A stretch of DNA of 64,000 bases from Sediminicoccus rosea (GCF_033547095.1 NZ_CP137852.1:668501-732500), one strand, 5' to 3'. Shown: positions 23,915 through 32,540, numbered from the stretch's first letter. The notes: generated by a model from the sequence alone, not told the origin. Numbers and translations are program-made.

Positions 23915-24205
23915 TCAGCGCGGCTGGCGGGCGAAGTATTCGGCGGTGGCGATGATCTCCGCCTCCGTGTAGCCGCGCGCGACGCGGCCCATGATGGTCG
24001 CCGGGCGCTCATTGGCGCGGAAGGCGTTCATCTGCGCGATCAACTCCGCGCGGTCCCGCCCCGCGAGGGCGGGGACGCCGCCCTGGCCCGCGCCATTCGG
24101 GCCATGGCAGCCGACGCAGCCCTGCGCGGCGAGCGGCGCCTGGGCCGCGGCGGGCATGGCGAAGGCGAGCGTGAGGCCGGCGAGCAGGGCGGGAAGGGGC
24201 CGCAT
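23915..24205 (-). CDS. Monoheme c-type cytochrome (FccA/SoxE-like partner)
   Basis: The 96-residue product has a signal peptide (MRPLPALLAGLTLAFAMPAA, cleaved near AAQA). One heme site, CVGCHGPNGAGQGG, and the distal Met candidate in RPATIMGRVARGYTEAEI follow. It is the expected electron acceptor of the flavoprotein whose gene follows after 11 bases. ATG 24205 has an AAGGAA ribosome site; an upstream in-frame ATG at 24250 would precede the signal peptide with charged residues and lies over the promoter. Confidence 0.9.
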   Translation of the reverse strand: MRPLPALLAGLTLAFAMPAAAQAPLAAQGCVGCHGPNGAGQGGVPALAGRDRAELIAQMNAFRANERPATIMGRVARGYTEAEIIATAEYFARQPR

Positions 24206-24238
24206 GGGTGTTCCTTTGGCACGTGACGATGCGCCCGG

Positions 24239-24266
24239 AACATAATGCACGACACGAAAGCGTCAA
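24239..24266 (-). promoter_or_regulatory. Predicted sigma-70-type promoter of the cytochrome-fccB-soxYZ operon
   Basis: On the minus strand TTGACG (24266-24261) is followed after 16 bases by TATGTT (24244-24239), about 34 bases before the cytochrome start codon. The -35 is a 5/6 match and the -10 a 4/6 match. The surrounding 60 bases are unusually AT-rich for this genome. Confidence 0.6.
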
Positions 24267-24294
24267 TTGTCGGTTTTTACATTGCACTGCGGCA

Positions 24295-25440
24295 TTAACG
24301 CAGGGCTGGTCCCTCCAGCCGGAAGAGCGGCCTCAGCCGGGCACCCAGCGCATTTCCGGCCAGGGCCGGGATGATCCACACCCAGCCATGCAGGCTGCCC
24401 GAGAGAATTCCCCCCAGGAAAGCGGAGATATTGCAGCCGAAGGCGATGATGGCCCCATAGCCCAGCAGCAGCCCGCCGATGAGCGAGGCCAGCGCCGGCC
24501 CCGGGCGCGGCATGCGCCAATCGCCCCGCCGCCCAGCCAGCGCCGCTGCCAGGAAGGCGCCGGCCATGAGGCCCAGATCCATCACCGTCATCCGGTCGGC
24601 CAGCAGGGGCCGCAGCAGCGCCTCGGTGCGGGTCGGGTCTTCCCAATAGGGCCAGAAGGCGGGGTCATCCCAGCCCAGCGCCTCGATGGCGCGGGAGCCC
24701 CAGAGCGGAAAGGCGGCGGTGATCGCCCAGGGCCGCCCGGCCAGGAGCAGTGTCGCGAAGCCCAGCAGCGCGAGGCCGATGGCGCCCCAGGCCGCCGGCC
24801 AGGGGTGGCGGAACAGCGCGCCGCGCCATGCCAGTGGCTCCACCGCGCCATGCCGCCGCCGCTCCAGCCCGGTGGCGATGGCCCAGGCCAGCGCGAGGGC
24901 GAAGAGGCTCGCCACCAGCGCGCCGCCGAGGCCGAGATGGGCCGTGAGCGAGACGGGCGGCAGCGCGGCCCAGCCCGACCAGCGCTCGGAATCGTAAGCC
25001 GCGAAGGTGGCGCCCGCGATGAAGGCGGCGAGCGTGATCCACATCCGCGCCCCTTGCCCGCCGGCCGCCGTGTAGAGCGTGCCCGAGGCGCAGCCCCCGC
25101 CCAGTTGCATCCCGATGCCGAACAGGAAGGCGCCCAGCAGCAACCCCCAGCCGATCGGGAAGACGAAGCCGCGCACCGGCTGGCCCAGCACGCTCCCTGC
25201 CGCGATGGCCGGCAGGCTGAGCAGGCAGGCCAGCGCCAGCAGCAGCAGCATGGCGCGGAAGCCCGCGCTGCGGCGCTCGGCCAGCAGGCGGCGGAAGCCG
25301 CCGGCGAAGCTGAAGCTCGACTGGAACAAGACGAGGCCGAGGCCCGCGCCCAGCAGCCAGAGCACCGCCATTTGCGCGCCCTGCGCCTGCGCCAGCCAGG
25401 CCGCGCCGCCCCCGGCCAGCAGCAGCCCGGCGAGCCGCAT
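24295..25440 (-). CDS. YeeE/YedE-family (TsuA-like) sulfur transporter
   Basis: The 381-residue inner-membrane protein has roughly nine to ten helices. The repeated family motifs are GIGMQLGGGCASGTLYTAAGG and AFGCNISAFLGGILSGSLHGW, whose cysteines line the thiosulfate path in TsuA-type proteins. It probably imports thiosulfate or another sulfur compound, which fits the adjacent Sox genes. It starts at ATG 25440 in a TGATG overlap with the P450 stop; GTG 25443 is an alternative. Ninety bases with a promoter separate it from the downstream cytochrome gene. Confidence 0.9.
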   Translation of the reverse strand: MRLAGLLLAGGGAAWLAQAQGAQMAVLWLLGAGLGLVLFQSSFSFAGGFRRLLAERRSAGFRAMLLLLALACLLSLPAIAAGSVLGQPVRGFVFPIGWGLLLGAFLFGIGMQLGGGCASGTLYTAAGGQGARMWITLAAFIAGATFAAYDSERWSGWAALPPVSLTAHLGLGGALVASLFALALAWAIATGLERRRHGAVEPLAWRGALFRHPWPAAWGAIGLALLGFATLLLAGRPWAITAAFPLWGSRAIEALGWDDPAFWPYWEDPTRTEALLRPLLADRMTVMDLGLMAGAFLAAALAGRRGDWRMPRPGPALASLIGGLLLGYGAIIAFGCNISAFLGGILSGSLHGWVWIIPALAGNALGARLRPLFRLEGPALR

Positions 25441-26789
25441 CACCGGGGTGTCACCATCAGCGGCATCCCGCCGCGCGGCCGCAGGGTGAGGCGCGCGCGC
25501 GGCACCGGGGCGGCGCCGGGCGGGATGGAGAAATCGAGGCGCGGCAGCAGCACGGCCATGAAGACCAGCATTTCCGCCATGGCGAAGGAGGCGCCGGCGC
25601 AGACGCGCGGGCCGATGCTGAAGGGCAGGTAGCCGAATTGCGGCGGCTTCTGCGGCGCGTCGGGCAGGAAGCGCTCGGGCCGGAAGGCGTGCGGCGCCTC
25701 CCAGAGATGCTCGTTCCGGTGCAGCAGCCAGGGCAGGGCCATCACCGTCTCGCCGGGCTTCACCTGGATGCCGGCGATGCGCTCGGCCCGCGCGGCCTCA
25801 CGGGACAGATAGGGCACGGGCGGATAGAGGCGCATCGCCTCCTGGATCACCGCCTTGGTGAAAGGCAGCGCGTTCAGCTCGGACGCCTCGGGCGCGCGGC
25901 CGCCCAGCACGGCCCCCAGCTCGGCCAGCACGCGCTCGCGCGTGGGCTGGTGCAGCGCCAGGAGATAGACCGTCCAGGTCAGCACATTGGCCGAGGTCTC
26001 GCTGCCGGCCAGCAGCAGCATCGCCACCTCGTTGATGAGCTGCGTGGGGTCGAGCAGGGGGCGGCCATCCTCGGCCAGCGCCGCGCGCAGCTCGCCGAAG
26101 AGGCCGCCCACATCGGGGCCGGCGGCTGCGATGCAGGCCGAGCAGAGGCGGCGGATGGCGCGGGCATGGCGGCGCGCCGTGTGGAACTGCCAGCCGGTCA
26201 GCTTCTCCGGCAGGCCGAAGACATGGGCGAAATCCACCGCCAGCACCGCCCCCTCATAGGCGGTGAAGCTGCGGGCGAGCTTGGCCGCATCCTCCGGCCG
26301 CGCCGCATCGCCGAACAGCGCGCGCATGACGGCGAGCGCGGTCGCCGCCGCGAAGCCGGCCGCCACATCCACCCGCCCGTTCCAGCTCCGCGCCAGCTCC
26401 TCGGCGCCCTGCACGAAGAGCGGGTGGAAGCCGGGCGTGCGCGAGGGGTGCAGCAGCTTCGCCATCAGCGCGCGGCGGGTCAGCCAGACCTCGCCGCTGT
26501 TGAGGAACATGCTGTCGCCGATCACCGGCTCCAGCGCCTGGCGGAAATGCCGGCTCTTCGCCTCGAACTCGGCGCGGCCGGTGATGAAGACGCGGCGCAC
26601 CATCTCCGGCTCGTTCACGATGAGCACGCGCTGGGAGATGGCGCTGAAGGGCATCATCCGGTGGCGGAAGGCGGTCTCTGGGAAGAGGCTCAGCAGGTCC
26701 GTCGCCGAGGCGTAGAGTGCCCGCATGCCGCGCGGGAAGCGCGCCGGCGCCGCCGGGCGCGGGGGGAGGAAGTCGGTCGAGGTGGTCAT
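25440..26789 (-). CDS. Cytochrome P450
   Basis: The 449-residue soluble P450 has the I-helix AMLLLAGSETSANVLTWTVY (oxygen-binding AGSET), K-helix EAMR (ExxR), PERF, and heme loop FSIGPRVCAGASFA with ligand Cys397. There is no membrane anchor. It would monooxygenate a hydrophobic substrate with electrons from a ferredoxin system that is not encoded here. In style it resembles the fatty-acid/CYP102-like bacterial group, but the substrate cannot be inferred. ATG 26789 (MTTSTDFL) is chosen because homology starts after it. It is coupled to the YeeE gene. Confidence 0.93.
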   Translation of the reverse strand: MTTSTDFLPPRPAAPARFPRGMRALYASATDLLSLFPETAFRHRMMPFSAISQRVLIVNEPEMVRRVFITGRAEFEAKSRHFRQALEPVIGDSMFLNSGEVWLTRRALMAKLLHPSRTPGFHPLFVQGAEELARSWNGRVDVAAGFAAATALAVMRALFGDAARPEDAAKLARSFTAYEGAVLAVDFAHVFGLPEKLTGWQFHTARRHARAIRRLCSACIAAAGPDVGGLFGELRAALAEDGRPLLDPTQLINEVAMLLLAGSETSANVLTWTVYLLALHQPTRERVLAELGAVLGGRAPEASELNALPFTKAVIQEAMRLYPPVPYLSREAARAERIAGIQVKPGETVMALPWLLHRNEHLWEAPHAFRPERFLPDAPQKPPQFGYLPFSIGPRVCAGASFAMAEMLVFMAVLLPRLDFSIPPGAAPVPRARLTLRPRGGMPLMVTPR

Positions 26790-26952
26790 CGGGCTGCCTT
26801 GGGGGTGCGGCGCCTTGTGGTCAAGCGGCTCGTGCCCCGTCAAGGCAACCCTCAAGCTATCCTGCGGGAGGCTGCACAAGCCCCGGGGGAGTGGCTAGGC
26901 TGAAGCTTCGCGCCGCGCGCCAAAGCCTCCGTCCCTCTCCTGGAACCCCGCC

Positions 26953-27300
26953 ATGCGTCACCCGAGCCTTCTCATTGCCCTGCTGGCCGCGGCCTGCGCT
27001 GCGCCGCCGCCCGCGCCGCCCGCGCCGCCGGCGCAGCCGCTGCCCACGCCCATCACCACGCCGATCCCGATCGCGCCGCGCCTGCTGCCCGGCCAGCCGC
27101 CGCCGCCGCCCGAGGCCATCGCCGAGCGGCAATTGCAGCGCGGCATGCAACTGGACCAGCGGAATGACCGGCTGAACGCCATTGACCCCCGTCGCCCGCA
27201 GCAGACCGGCGAGGGCGATGTCACCTCGCCCGATCTGCGGGGCGATCCGTCGCTGCCGATGATGCCGAACTCCGCATCGCCGGTCTGGGGCCGCTTCTGA
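26953..27300 (+). CDS. Small proline-rich lipoprotein
   Basis: The 115-residue product has signal MRHPSLLIALLAAACAA with a lipobox-like AAAC. It is followed by a Pro/Ala tract (about residues 18-55), a short helix (EAIAERQLQRGMQLDQRNDR) and an acidic-polar tail ending PVWGRF. It is similar in design to the lipoprotein at 47603. It is likely anchored in the envelope with an extended linker. No family is recognised. Confidence 0.65.
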   Translation: MRHPSLLIALLAAACAAPPPAPPAPPAQPLPTPITTPIPIAPRLLPGQPPPPPEAIAERQLQRGMQLDQRNDRLNAIDPRRPQQTGEGDVTSPDLRGDPSLPMMPNSASPVWGRF

Positions 27301-27318
27301 TCGCCGGCCGGCGGCGCG

Positions 27319-27379
27319 GCTAGAGCGTGAGGCTGCTTCACCGCTTCGGTGATTCCACCTCAGCGGATCACGCTCTAGC
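27319..27379. repeat. 61-bp interspersed-type inverted repeat
   Basis: The outer arms are GCTAGAGCGTGA (27319-27330) and TCACGCTCTAGC (27368-27379), a perfect 12-bp match. Inside is a second hairpin, TCACCG-CTT-CGGTGA (27338-27352). Such nested palindromes are typical of small non-coding repetitive elements in alphaproteobacteria. The right arm supplies the TAG stop codon of the convergent MFS gene. It may also serve as a two-way terminator. No second copy was found in the window. Confidence 0.7.
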
Positions 27380-28580
27380 GCGCCGCCGCCGGGCTGGCGT
27401 TCACGCCGCGCGATTTCTGCCAGGCCAGCAGCGCCAGCGCCGCCACCAGCGGCGGCAGCAGGGTGAGGTTCAGAAGGCTCCAGCCGAAGCGCGCATGCAC
27501 ATAGCCGGACAGGAAGGCGGTGCAGGCGACGGTGCCGAAGACGATGAAGTCGTTGGCCGCTTGCGCCCGCACGCGCTCATGCGGCGCATAGGCGGTGGCG
27601 AGCAGCGAGGTCGCCCCCACGAACATGAAGTTCCAGCCGACGCCGAGGATGGCGAGGCCGATGGCGAAGTGCCAGAAGGTCTCGCCCATCAGCGCGACGG
27701 CGACGGAGACCGCGGTCAGCACCGCGCCGGCCACGATCACGGGGCGCACGCCGAAGCGGGTGATGAGGTGGCCCGTGGCGAAGCCGGGCGCGTACATCGC
27801 GATGGCATGCGCCTGGATGACGGTGGCGGATGCACCCACCGAGAAGCCACAGAACAGCATCTCCAGCGGGGTGGCCGTCATGGCCAGGTTCATCGTGCCA
27901 TAGGCCACCATGCCGGCGACGACGGCGGTGACGAAGGCCGGGCGGCGCATGATCTCGGTGACCGGCGTGGTGACGGCGGCGCGCGGCGGGGGCGGCGGCA
28001 GCGTCAGGCCGGTCAGCAGGACCATGCAGATCACCGGCAGCAGCGCGAGGACCAGATAAGTGCCCAGAAAGATGTAGGGCATGAAGACCTGGTGCGTGTG
28101 CTTCACGATCTCCGGCCCGAAGGCCGCGGCCAGCACCGGCCCGGCCATGACGAGGGCGATGGCGCGCGGGCGATAGGCCGGCGTCGCGGCCTCCGCCGCG
28201 GCGAAACGGTAATGCTGCGCGATGCCGAAGCCGGCACCGGCCAGCACCGAGCCCAGGCAGTAGATCAGGAAATCCTGCTGCCACACGCCCAGCGCGAAGG
28301 TGAGCGAGCCGGCCAGCGAGACGATGGCGCCCAGCATGAAGCCGGCGCGGCGGCCATAGCGGCCGAAGATGATCGAGGCCGGGATGGAGGCCGCCATCAC
28401 CGCTGTCATCTGCACTGCCATGGGCAGGGTGGCCAGCGCCGGATCCGCCGAGAGGCTGTGGCCGATCAGGGCGCCCATCGCGGCCTGGCCCACCATCGTC
28501 GCGTTCATCAGGGCCTGGCAGAAGAAGAGGCGCCAGATGGTCGCCTTCATCTGCTTCTCTTGGGCGTCGTCTTGCGTCAC
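27375..28580 (-). CDS. MFS transporter
   Basis: The 401-residue product has twelve predicted membrane helices. MFS motif A-like loops are present (FGRYGRRAGFMLGAIVSLAG in the first half, LITRFGVRPVIVAGAVL in the second). Substrate is unknown. It starts with GTG at 28580 in a GTGA overlap with thiL, so it is translationally coupled. An internal ATG (MKATIWRLFF) ten codons later is possible. The C-terminal tail (RGVNASPAAAR) ends at a TAG that belongs to the inverted repeat at 27319-27379, which suggests the original stop was altered by that element. Confidence 0.88.
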   Translation of the reverse strand: MTQDDAQEKQMKATIWRLFFCQALMNATMVGQAAMGALIGHSLSADPALATLPMAVQMTAVMAASIPASIIFGRYGRRAGFMLGAIVSLAGSLTFALGVWQQDFLIYCLGSVLAGAGFGIAQHYRFAAAEAATPAYRPRAIALVMAGPVLAAAFGPEIVKHTHQVFMPYIFLGTYLVLALLPVICMVLLTGLTLPPPPPRAAVTTPVTEIMRRPAFVTAVVAGMVAYGTMNLAMTATPLEMLFCGFSVGASATVIQAHAIAMYAPGFATGHLITRFGVRPVIVAGAVLTAVSVAVALMGETFWHFAIGLAILGVGWNFMFVGATSLLATAYAPHERVRAQAANDFIVFGTVACTAFLSGYVHARFGWSLLNLTLLPPLVAALALLAWQKSRGVNASPAAAR

Positions 28581-29521
28581 AGGTGGCTCCAGCCGAGTTT
28601 TGCCGGCGTGATGTCGCGGCCGGTGGCGTCGCGCAGGCTCACATGCGGCGCGCCCGCCGTGAACCGCCCGAGGCGCGTGACAGGGGTGCGCGCGGCGAGA
28701 CCCGCCGCCTCCACCGCCGCTCGGTCCTCCGGCGCCGCCGCGAAGAGCAGCTCGTAATCGTCGCCGCCGCTCGCCAGCGCGGCGATGGGCGCCGTGACGT
28801 CCGAGACCGGGATGCGCGCGGCCTCGACCGCCACGGCGCAGCCGCCCGCGCGGGCCAGGTGCCCGGCATCCTGGAGCAGCCCGTCCGAGACATCCATGCA
28901 GGCCCGTGCCAGCCCGCGCAGCGCGAGGCCGAGGGCGAGGCGCGGCTCGGGCAGGCGGTAGCGGCGGGCGAGCGCGCCATCCGGGTCGGCGATCTCGCCC
29001 CGCGCGGCGCGCAGGCCGAGCCAGCCATCGCCGATCCGCCCGCTGACCCAGAGGTCATCCCCCGGCCGCGCCCCCGCGCGGGTCAGCGCGGCGCCGGGCG
29101 GCGCATGGCCCAGGATGGTGAGGGACAGGCTGAGCGGGCCGGGTGTGGAGACGGTGTCGCCCCCCAGCACCTGCAACCCGAATTCCGCCTGATCGGCCGC
29201 GAGGCCCGCGGTGAAGCCGGCGAGCCAGCCCTCGTCCGTGCCCGGCGTCAGCGCGATGGTCATGAGGTAGCCGAGCGGCGCGGCGCCCATGGCCGCGAGG
29301 TCGCTGAGATTCACGCGCAGCAGCTTGCGGCCGATTGTCTCCGGTGGGTCGTCGGCCAGGAAATGCACGCCCGCCACCATGGCATCGGCGGCGAGGACGA
29401 GCTGTTGCCCCGGCGGCGGCGTCAGCAGTGCCGCGTCATCCAGCAGGCCGAGCGCGCCTGGCCCGGCCAGCGGGCGGAAATGCCGGGCGATCAGGCTGAA
29501 TTCCGGGGCGGGTTCGGTCAT
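28577..29521 (-). CDS. thiL: Thiamine-monophosphate kinase
   Basis: The 314-residue product has the ThiL/PurM-like fold: LGLLDDAALLTPPPGQQLVL, LRVNLSDLAAMGAAPLGYLM, GDTVSTPGPLSLSLTILG, ACMDVSDGLLQDAGHLARA and ASGGDDYELLFAA. It phosphorylates thiamine monophosphate to the diphosphate cofactor. Length is normal. The ThiE-like gene lies 26 kb away, so the pathway is dispersed. ThiL is followed by the coupled MFS gene. An aat gene lies upstream after 56 bases on the same strand. Confidence 0.95.
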   Translation of the reverse strand: MTEPAPEFSLIARHFRPLAGPGALGLLDDAALLTPPPGQQLVLAADAMVAGVHFLADDPPETIGRKLLRVNLSDLAAMGAAPLGYLMTIALTPGTDEGWLAGFTAGLAADQAEFGLQVLGGDTVSTPGPLSLSLTILGHAPPGAALTRAGARPGDDLWVSGRIGDGWLGLRAARGEIADPDGALARRYRLPEPRLALGLALRGLARACMDVSDGLLQDAGHLARAGGCAVAVEAARIPVSDVTAPIAALASGGDDYELLFAAAPEDRAAVEAAGLAARTPVTRLGRFTAGAPHVSLRDATGRDITPAKLGWSHL

Positions 29522-29577
29522 GGCGGCAGGGTAGAGGAGGAAGCGCCGAGCCTGAACCCCGGCCCAGCCCCCAGCGC

Positions 29578-30240
29578 TCAGCCCTCGGCGCGCAGCGCCG
29601 CGATCTCGCGCGCCAGGGCCTCGGGGTCCGGATCGGCGGGGAAGATGGCGGGCACCTCCACGGCGGTGGCGAGCTGCTGCTTGTAGAGGGCGCGCGGCAC
29701 CTCCTGCGTACCGAACTGCGCGAGATGCGCGGTCTGGAACTGGGCGTCCAGCAGGGTGAAGCCGCCCAGGCGCAGCCGCGCCACCAGATGCACCAGCGCG
29801 ATCTTGGAGGCGTCATCGGCGTGGCTGAACATGCTCTCGCCGAAGAAGGCGCCGCCGAGCGAGACGCCATAGAGCCCGCCCACCAGCACCTCGCCCTGCC
29901 AAGCCTCGATGGAATGGGCGTGGCCCTGGCGGTGCAATGCGGTGAAGAGCGCCTGGATCTCGGCATTGATCCAGCTGTCGGCAGAGCTGGCCCGCGGCGC
30001 GGCGCAGGCGGCGATGACCTGGGCGAAGGCCTCGTTCGCGCTGATGCGATAGGGCGCCTGCCGCACCCGGCGCGCGAGGCGGCGCGGCAGGTGGAAGCCC
30101 GTGAGCGGGATCACGCCGCGCATCTCGGGATCGAGCCAGTAGAGGGTGCGCGCGTCGCGGCTCTCGGCCATGGGAAACAGGCCGATGCGATAGGCCCGGA
30201 GCATCAGCTCCGGCGTGATTTCCATCTGCCGGCGGGACAT
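29578..30240 (-). CDS. aat: Leucyl/phenylalanyl-tRNA--protein transferase
   Basis: The 220-residue product shows LMLRAYRIGLFPMAESRD, YWLDPEMRGVIPL, SADSWINAEIQALFTALHRQ, GHAHSIEAWQGEVLVGGLYG, GESMFSHADDASKIALVHL and LLDAQFQTAHLAQFG. These are the complete Aat set. It adds Leu or Phe to N-terminal Arg or Lys of proteins for ClpS/ClpAP degradation. The start is ATG 30240 (MSRRQMEITPE); ATG 30225 is an alternative. Cytoplasmic. Confidence 0.95.
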   Translation of the reverse strand: MSRRQMEITPELMLRAYRIGLFPMAESRDARTLYWLDPEMRGVIPLTGFHLPRRLARRVRQAPYRISANEAFAQVIAACAAPRASSADSWINAEIQALFTALHRQGHAHSIEAWQGEVLVGGLYGVSLGGAFFGESMFSHADDASKIALVHLVARLRLGGFTLLDAQFQTAHLAQFGTQEVPRALYKQQLATAVEVPAIFPADPDPEALAREIAALRAEG

Positions 30241-30415
30241 CAGCGCCCCTCCGCCGGGGCGGGCGCGGTGAAGGCTCGGGCGGGGCCAGGGGTGTCCACG
30301 CCCGCATCCTAGCGCGGATCGGGGCGGGATCGAAGCCGTCTCATCCTCTTGCCGGCCTCGGGTGGTCATATGCCGCGAATTCGGCGAACGTCCGCGAAGC
30401 CGAAGGAGTTGCCCG

Positions 30416-31651
30416 ATGGAATTCGACCTGCTGCTGCGCCGCGCCCGCCTCGCCGATGCCGAGACGCTGACTGATATCGGCGTGACGGGCGGCGTCATCA
30501 CCGCCATCGCGCCCGACCTCGGCAGTGCGGCGGGCGAGGTGGTGGATGCGGGCGGCTGCCTGGTCGCCCCCGGCTTCATCGAGACGCATATCCATCTCGA
30601 CAAGAGCGGCATCATCGACCGCTGCGGCTGCGCGCCCGGCCGCAACCCGCACCGCGCGATGGAGCGCGTCTCGGCCGTGAAGCACAGCTTCACGGTGGAG
30701 GATGTGAACGCCCGCGCCCGCGCGACCATCGAGAAGGCGATCAGCCACGGCACCATGACCATGCGCACCCATGCCGAGGTGGACCCGCTGGTCGGGCTGC
30801 GCGGCTTCCAGGGCGTGAAGTCGCTGGTGGACGCCTACAGATGGGCCATCGACCTCGAGATCTGCGTGATGCCGCAGGAGGGCCTGCTGGACAGCCCCGG
30901 CACCGAGGAGCTGATGGTGGAGGCGCTGAAATCCGGCGCCACGGTGATTGGCGCCGCACCCAATTACGACCGCGACCGCGCGGGACAGATCCGCCGCATC
31001 TTCGAACTCGCGCAGGAGTTCGACGTGGATGTGGACATGCACCTGGACAGCGGGTTCGACCCCAATGACCTCGATCTGCGCCTGGTCTGCGAGATCACCG
31101 ACCGGATCGGCTGGGGCGGCCGCGTCGCCTTCGGCCATGGCACGAAGATCGCGAGTGCGACGCCCGAGCACCAGGACCGCATCGGCAAGATGATGGCTGA
31201 TTCCGGGGTGGCGCTGGCTGTGCTGCCGGCGACCGACCTCTTCCTGATGGGGCGTGACCAGGACCACAATATCCGCCGCGGCGTGGTGGATGCGCACCGG
31301 CTGATGGCGCAGGGCGCGCTGTGCAACCTCTCCACCAACAATGTGCAGAACCCCTTCACGCCCTTCGGCGACGCGCAGCTGATCCGCATGGCCAATCTCT
31401 ACGCGAATGTCGTGCAGCGCGGCGATGCGCATGAGCTGCGGCAGACCTGGGACATGTTCACCGCCAATTCCGCGAAGGTGCTGCGGCTGAAGCAATACGG
31501 CATCGCAGTGGGCAACCCGGCCGACCTGGTTGTGGTGGACGCGCCCGATCCGGTGGCCGCGCTGCGCGGGATTTCGCCGGTGCTGATGGGCTTCAAGCGC
31601 GGCCGGCGCAGCTTCTCCCGCGCGCGGGCCGAACTGCACCCGCCGTCCTGA
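30416..31651 (+). CDS. Cytosine-deaminase-like amidohydrolase lacking the last metal-ligand Asp
   Basis: The 411-residue product belongs to the amidohydrolase superfamily. The metal motif is GFIETHIHLDKSG, then TMRTHAEVDP, VDMHLDSGFDPND, VAFGHGTKIAS and LPATDLFLMGRDQDHNIRRG. The order and spacing follow CodA-type cytosine deaminases. Where those have a GHDD..DPWYPxG block with the catalytic Asp, this protein has LSTNNVQNPFTPFGD, so the Asp is replaced by Asn. Either the metal site is altered or the substrate differs. ATG 30416 has AAGGAG 10 bases upstream. It is divergent from aat and monocistronic. Confidence 0.82.
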   Translation: MEFDLLLRRARLADAETLTDIGVTGGVITAIAPDLGSAAGEVVDAGGCLVAPGFIETHIHLDKSGIIDRCGCAPGRNPHRAMERVSAVKHSFTVEDVNARARATIEKAISHGTMTMRTHAEVDPLVGLRGFQGVKSLVDAYRWAIDLEICVMPQEGLLDSPGTEELMVEALKSGATVIGAAPNYDRDRAGQIRRIFELAQEFDVDVDMHLDSGFDPNDLDLRLVCEITDRIGWGGRVAFGHGTKIASATPEHQDRIGKMMADSGVALAVLPATDLFLMGRDQDHNIRRGVVDAHRLMAQGALCNLSTNNVQNPFTPFGDAQLIRMANLYANVVQRGDAHELRQTWDMFTANSAKVLRLKQYGIAVGNPADLVVVDAPDPVAALRGISPVLMGFKRGRRSFSRARAELHPPS

Positions 31652-31652
31652 T

Positions 31653-31841
31653 TCAGGGCTTTTCGGGAGTATCCATCCGGCTGCCCTCGAGCAGGGCGTC
31701 GCGCTGGGCGGCTTCCGTGGCCGCGCGCTGCTTCTCGGCCTTGGTGCGGCCGAAGGCGGCGCGGTTGGCGGCGGCCTGCGCCTCGGCCTCCGCCTTCTCC
31801 CGCGCGCGGCGCCACTTCCGAAGATTCACGACCTCGCCCAT
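31653..31841 (-). CDS. DUF4169 family small protein
   Basis: The 62-residue product begins MGEVVNLRKWRRAREKAEAE and continues with ANRAAFGRTKAEKQRAAT. This is the DUF4169 signature, a short charged helical protein found in many alphaproteobacteria, often near ribbon-helix-helix genes. Function unknown. It is highly basic with no Cys or membrane segment. One base separates its stop from the amidohydrolase stop. Confidence 0.88.
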   Translation of the reverse strand: MGEVVNLRKWRRAREKAEAEAQAAANRAAFGRTKAEKQRAATEAAQRDALLEGSRMDTPEKP

Positions 31842-31877
31842 GCTGGGAATCTAGCATCACCCCCGGGAGATTCGTCC

Positions 31878-32537
31878 ATGCAGATCACGCTCACCGCCGC
31901 CGATGGCCACAGCCTGGCCGCCTATCGCGCCGGGCCGGCCGATGCCAAGGCCGGACTTGTCATCGTCCAGGAGATCTTCGGCGTGAACCGCCATATGCGC
32001 CGCGTGGCCGACAGCTTCGCCGCCGCCGGCTATGCCGTGATCTGCCCCGCCCTGTTCGACCGCACGGAGCGTGGCGTGGAGCTGGGCTACACGGGCGATG
32101 ACGTGACGCGGGGCCGCACGCTGCGGAGCCAGATCGATGAGCAGCTGACGCTGCTGGACATCCTGGCCGCCGCCGGGGCGCTGCCGGCCGGGCTGCCGCG
32201 CGGCATCGTCGGCTATTGCTGGGGCGGCACCGTCTCCTGGCATGGCGCGGTCCGCAGCTCGGCCTTCAAGGCGGCCGTCGGCTGGTATGGCGGCGGCATC
32301 GTGGCGGCGAAGGACGAGGCGCCGCGCTGCCCCGTGCAACTGCATTTCGGCGAAGTGGACGGGTCCATCCCGCTCACCGATGTCAGCGCCATCCAGGCGG
32401 CGCGGCCGGAAGTGGAGGTCTTCGTCTACCAGGGTGCGGGCCATGGCTTCGGCTGCGAGGAGCGGGGCAGCTACGTGCCCAAGGACGCCGAGGTGGCGCA
32501 GGAGCGCACGCTTTCCTTCTTCGCGAAGCACCTCTGA
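31878..32537 (+). CDS. Dienelactone hydrolase family protein
   Basis: The 219-residue alpha/beta hydrolase has GLVIVQEIFGVNRHMRRVAD, the nucleophile elbow GYCWGG (Cys in place of Ser, as in dienelactone hydrolases), GEVDGSIPLTDV (acid) and GAGHGFGCEERGSY (His). Cytoplasmic. It could hydrolyse dienelactone or other small lactones/esters; no chlorocatechol genes are nearby, so the true substrate is open. The start ATG 31878 is preceded by GGGAGA. Confidence 0.92.
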   Translation: MQITLTAADGHSLAAYRAGPADAKAGLVIVQEIFGVNRHMRRVADSFAAAGYAVICPALFDRTERGVELGYTGDDVTRGRTLRSQIDEQLTLLDILAAAGALPAGLPRGIVGYCWGGTVSWHGAVRSSAFKAAVGWYGGGIVAAKDEAPRCPVQLHFGEVDGSIPLTDVSAIQAARPEVEVFVYQGAGHGFGCEERGSYVPKDAEVAQERTLSFFAKHL

Positions 32538-32540
32538 GGT

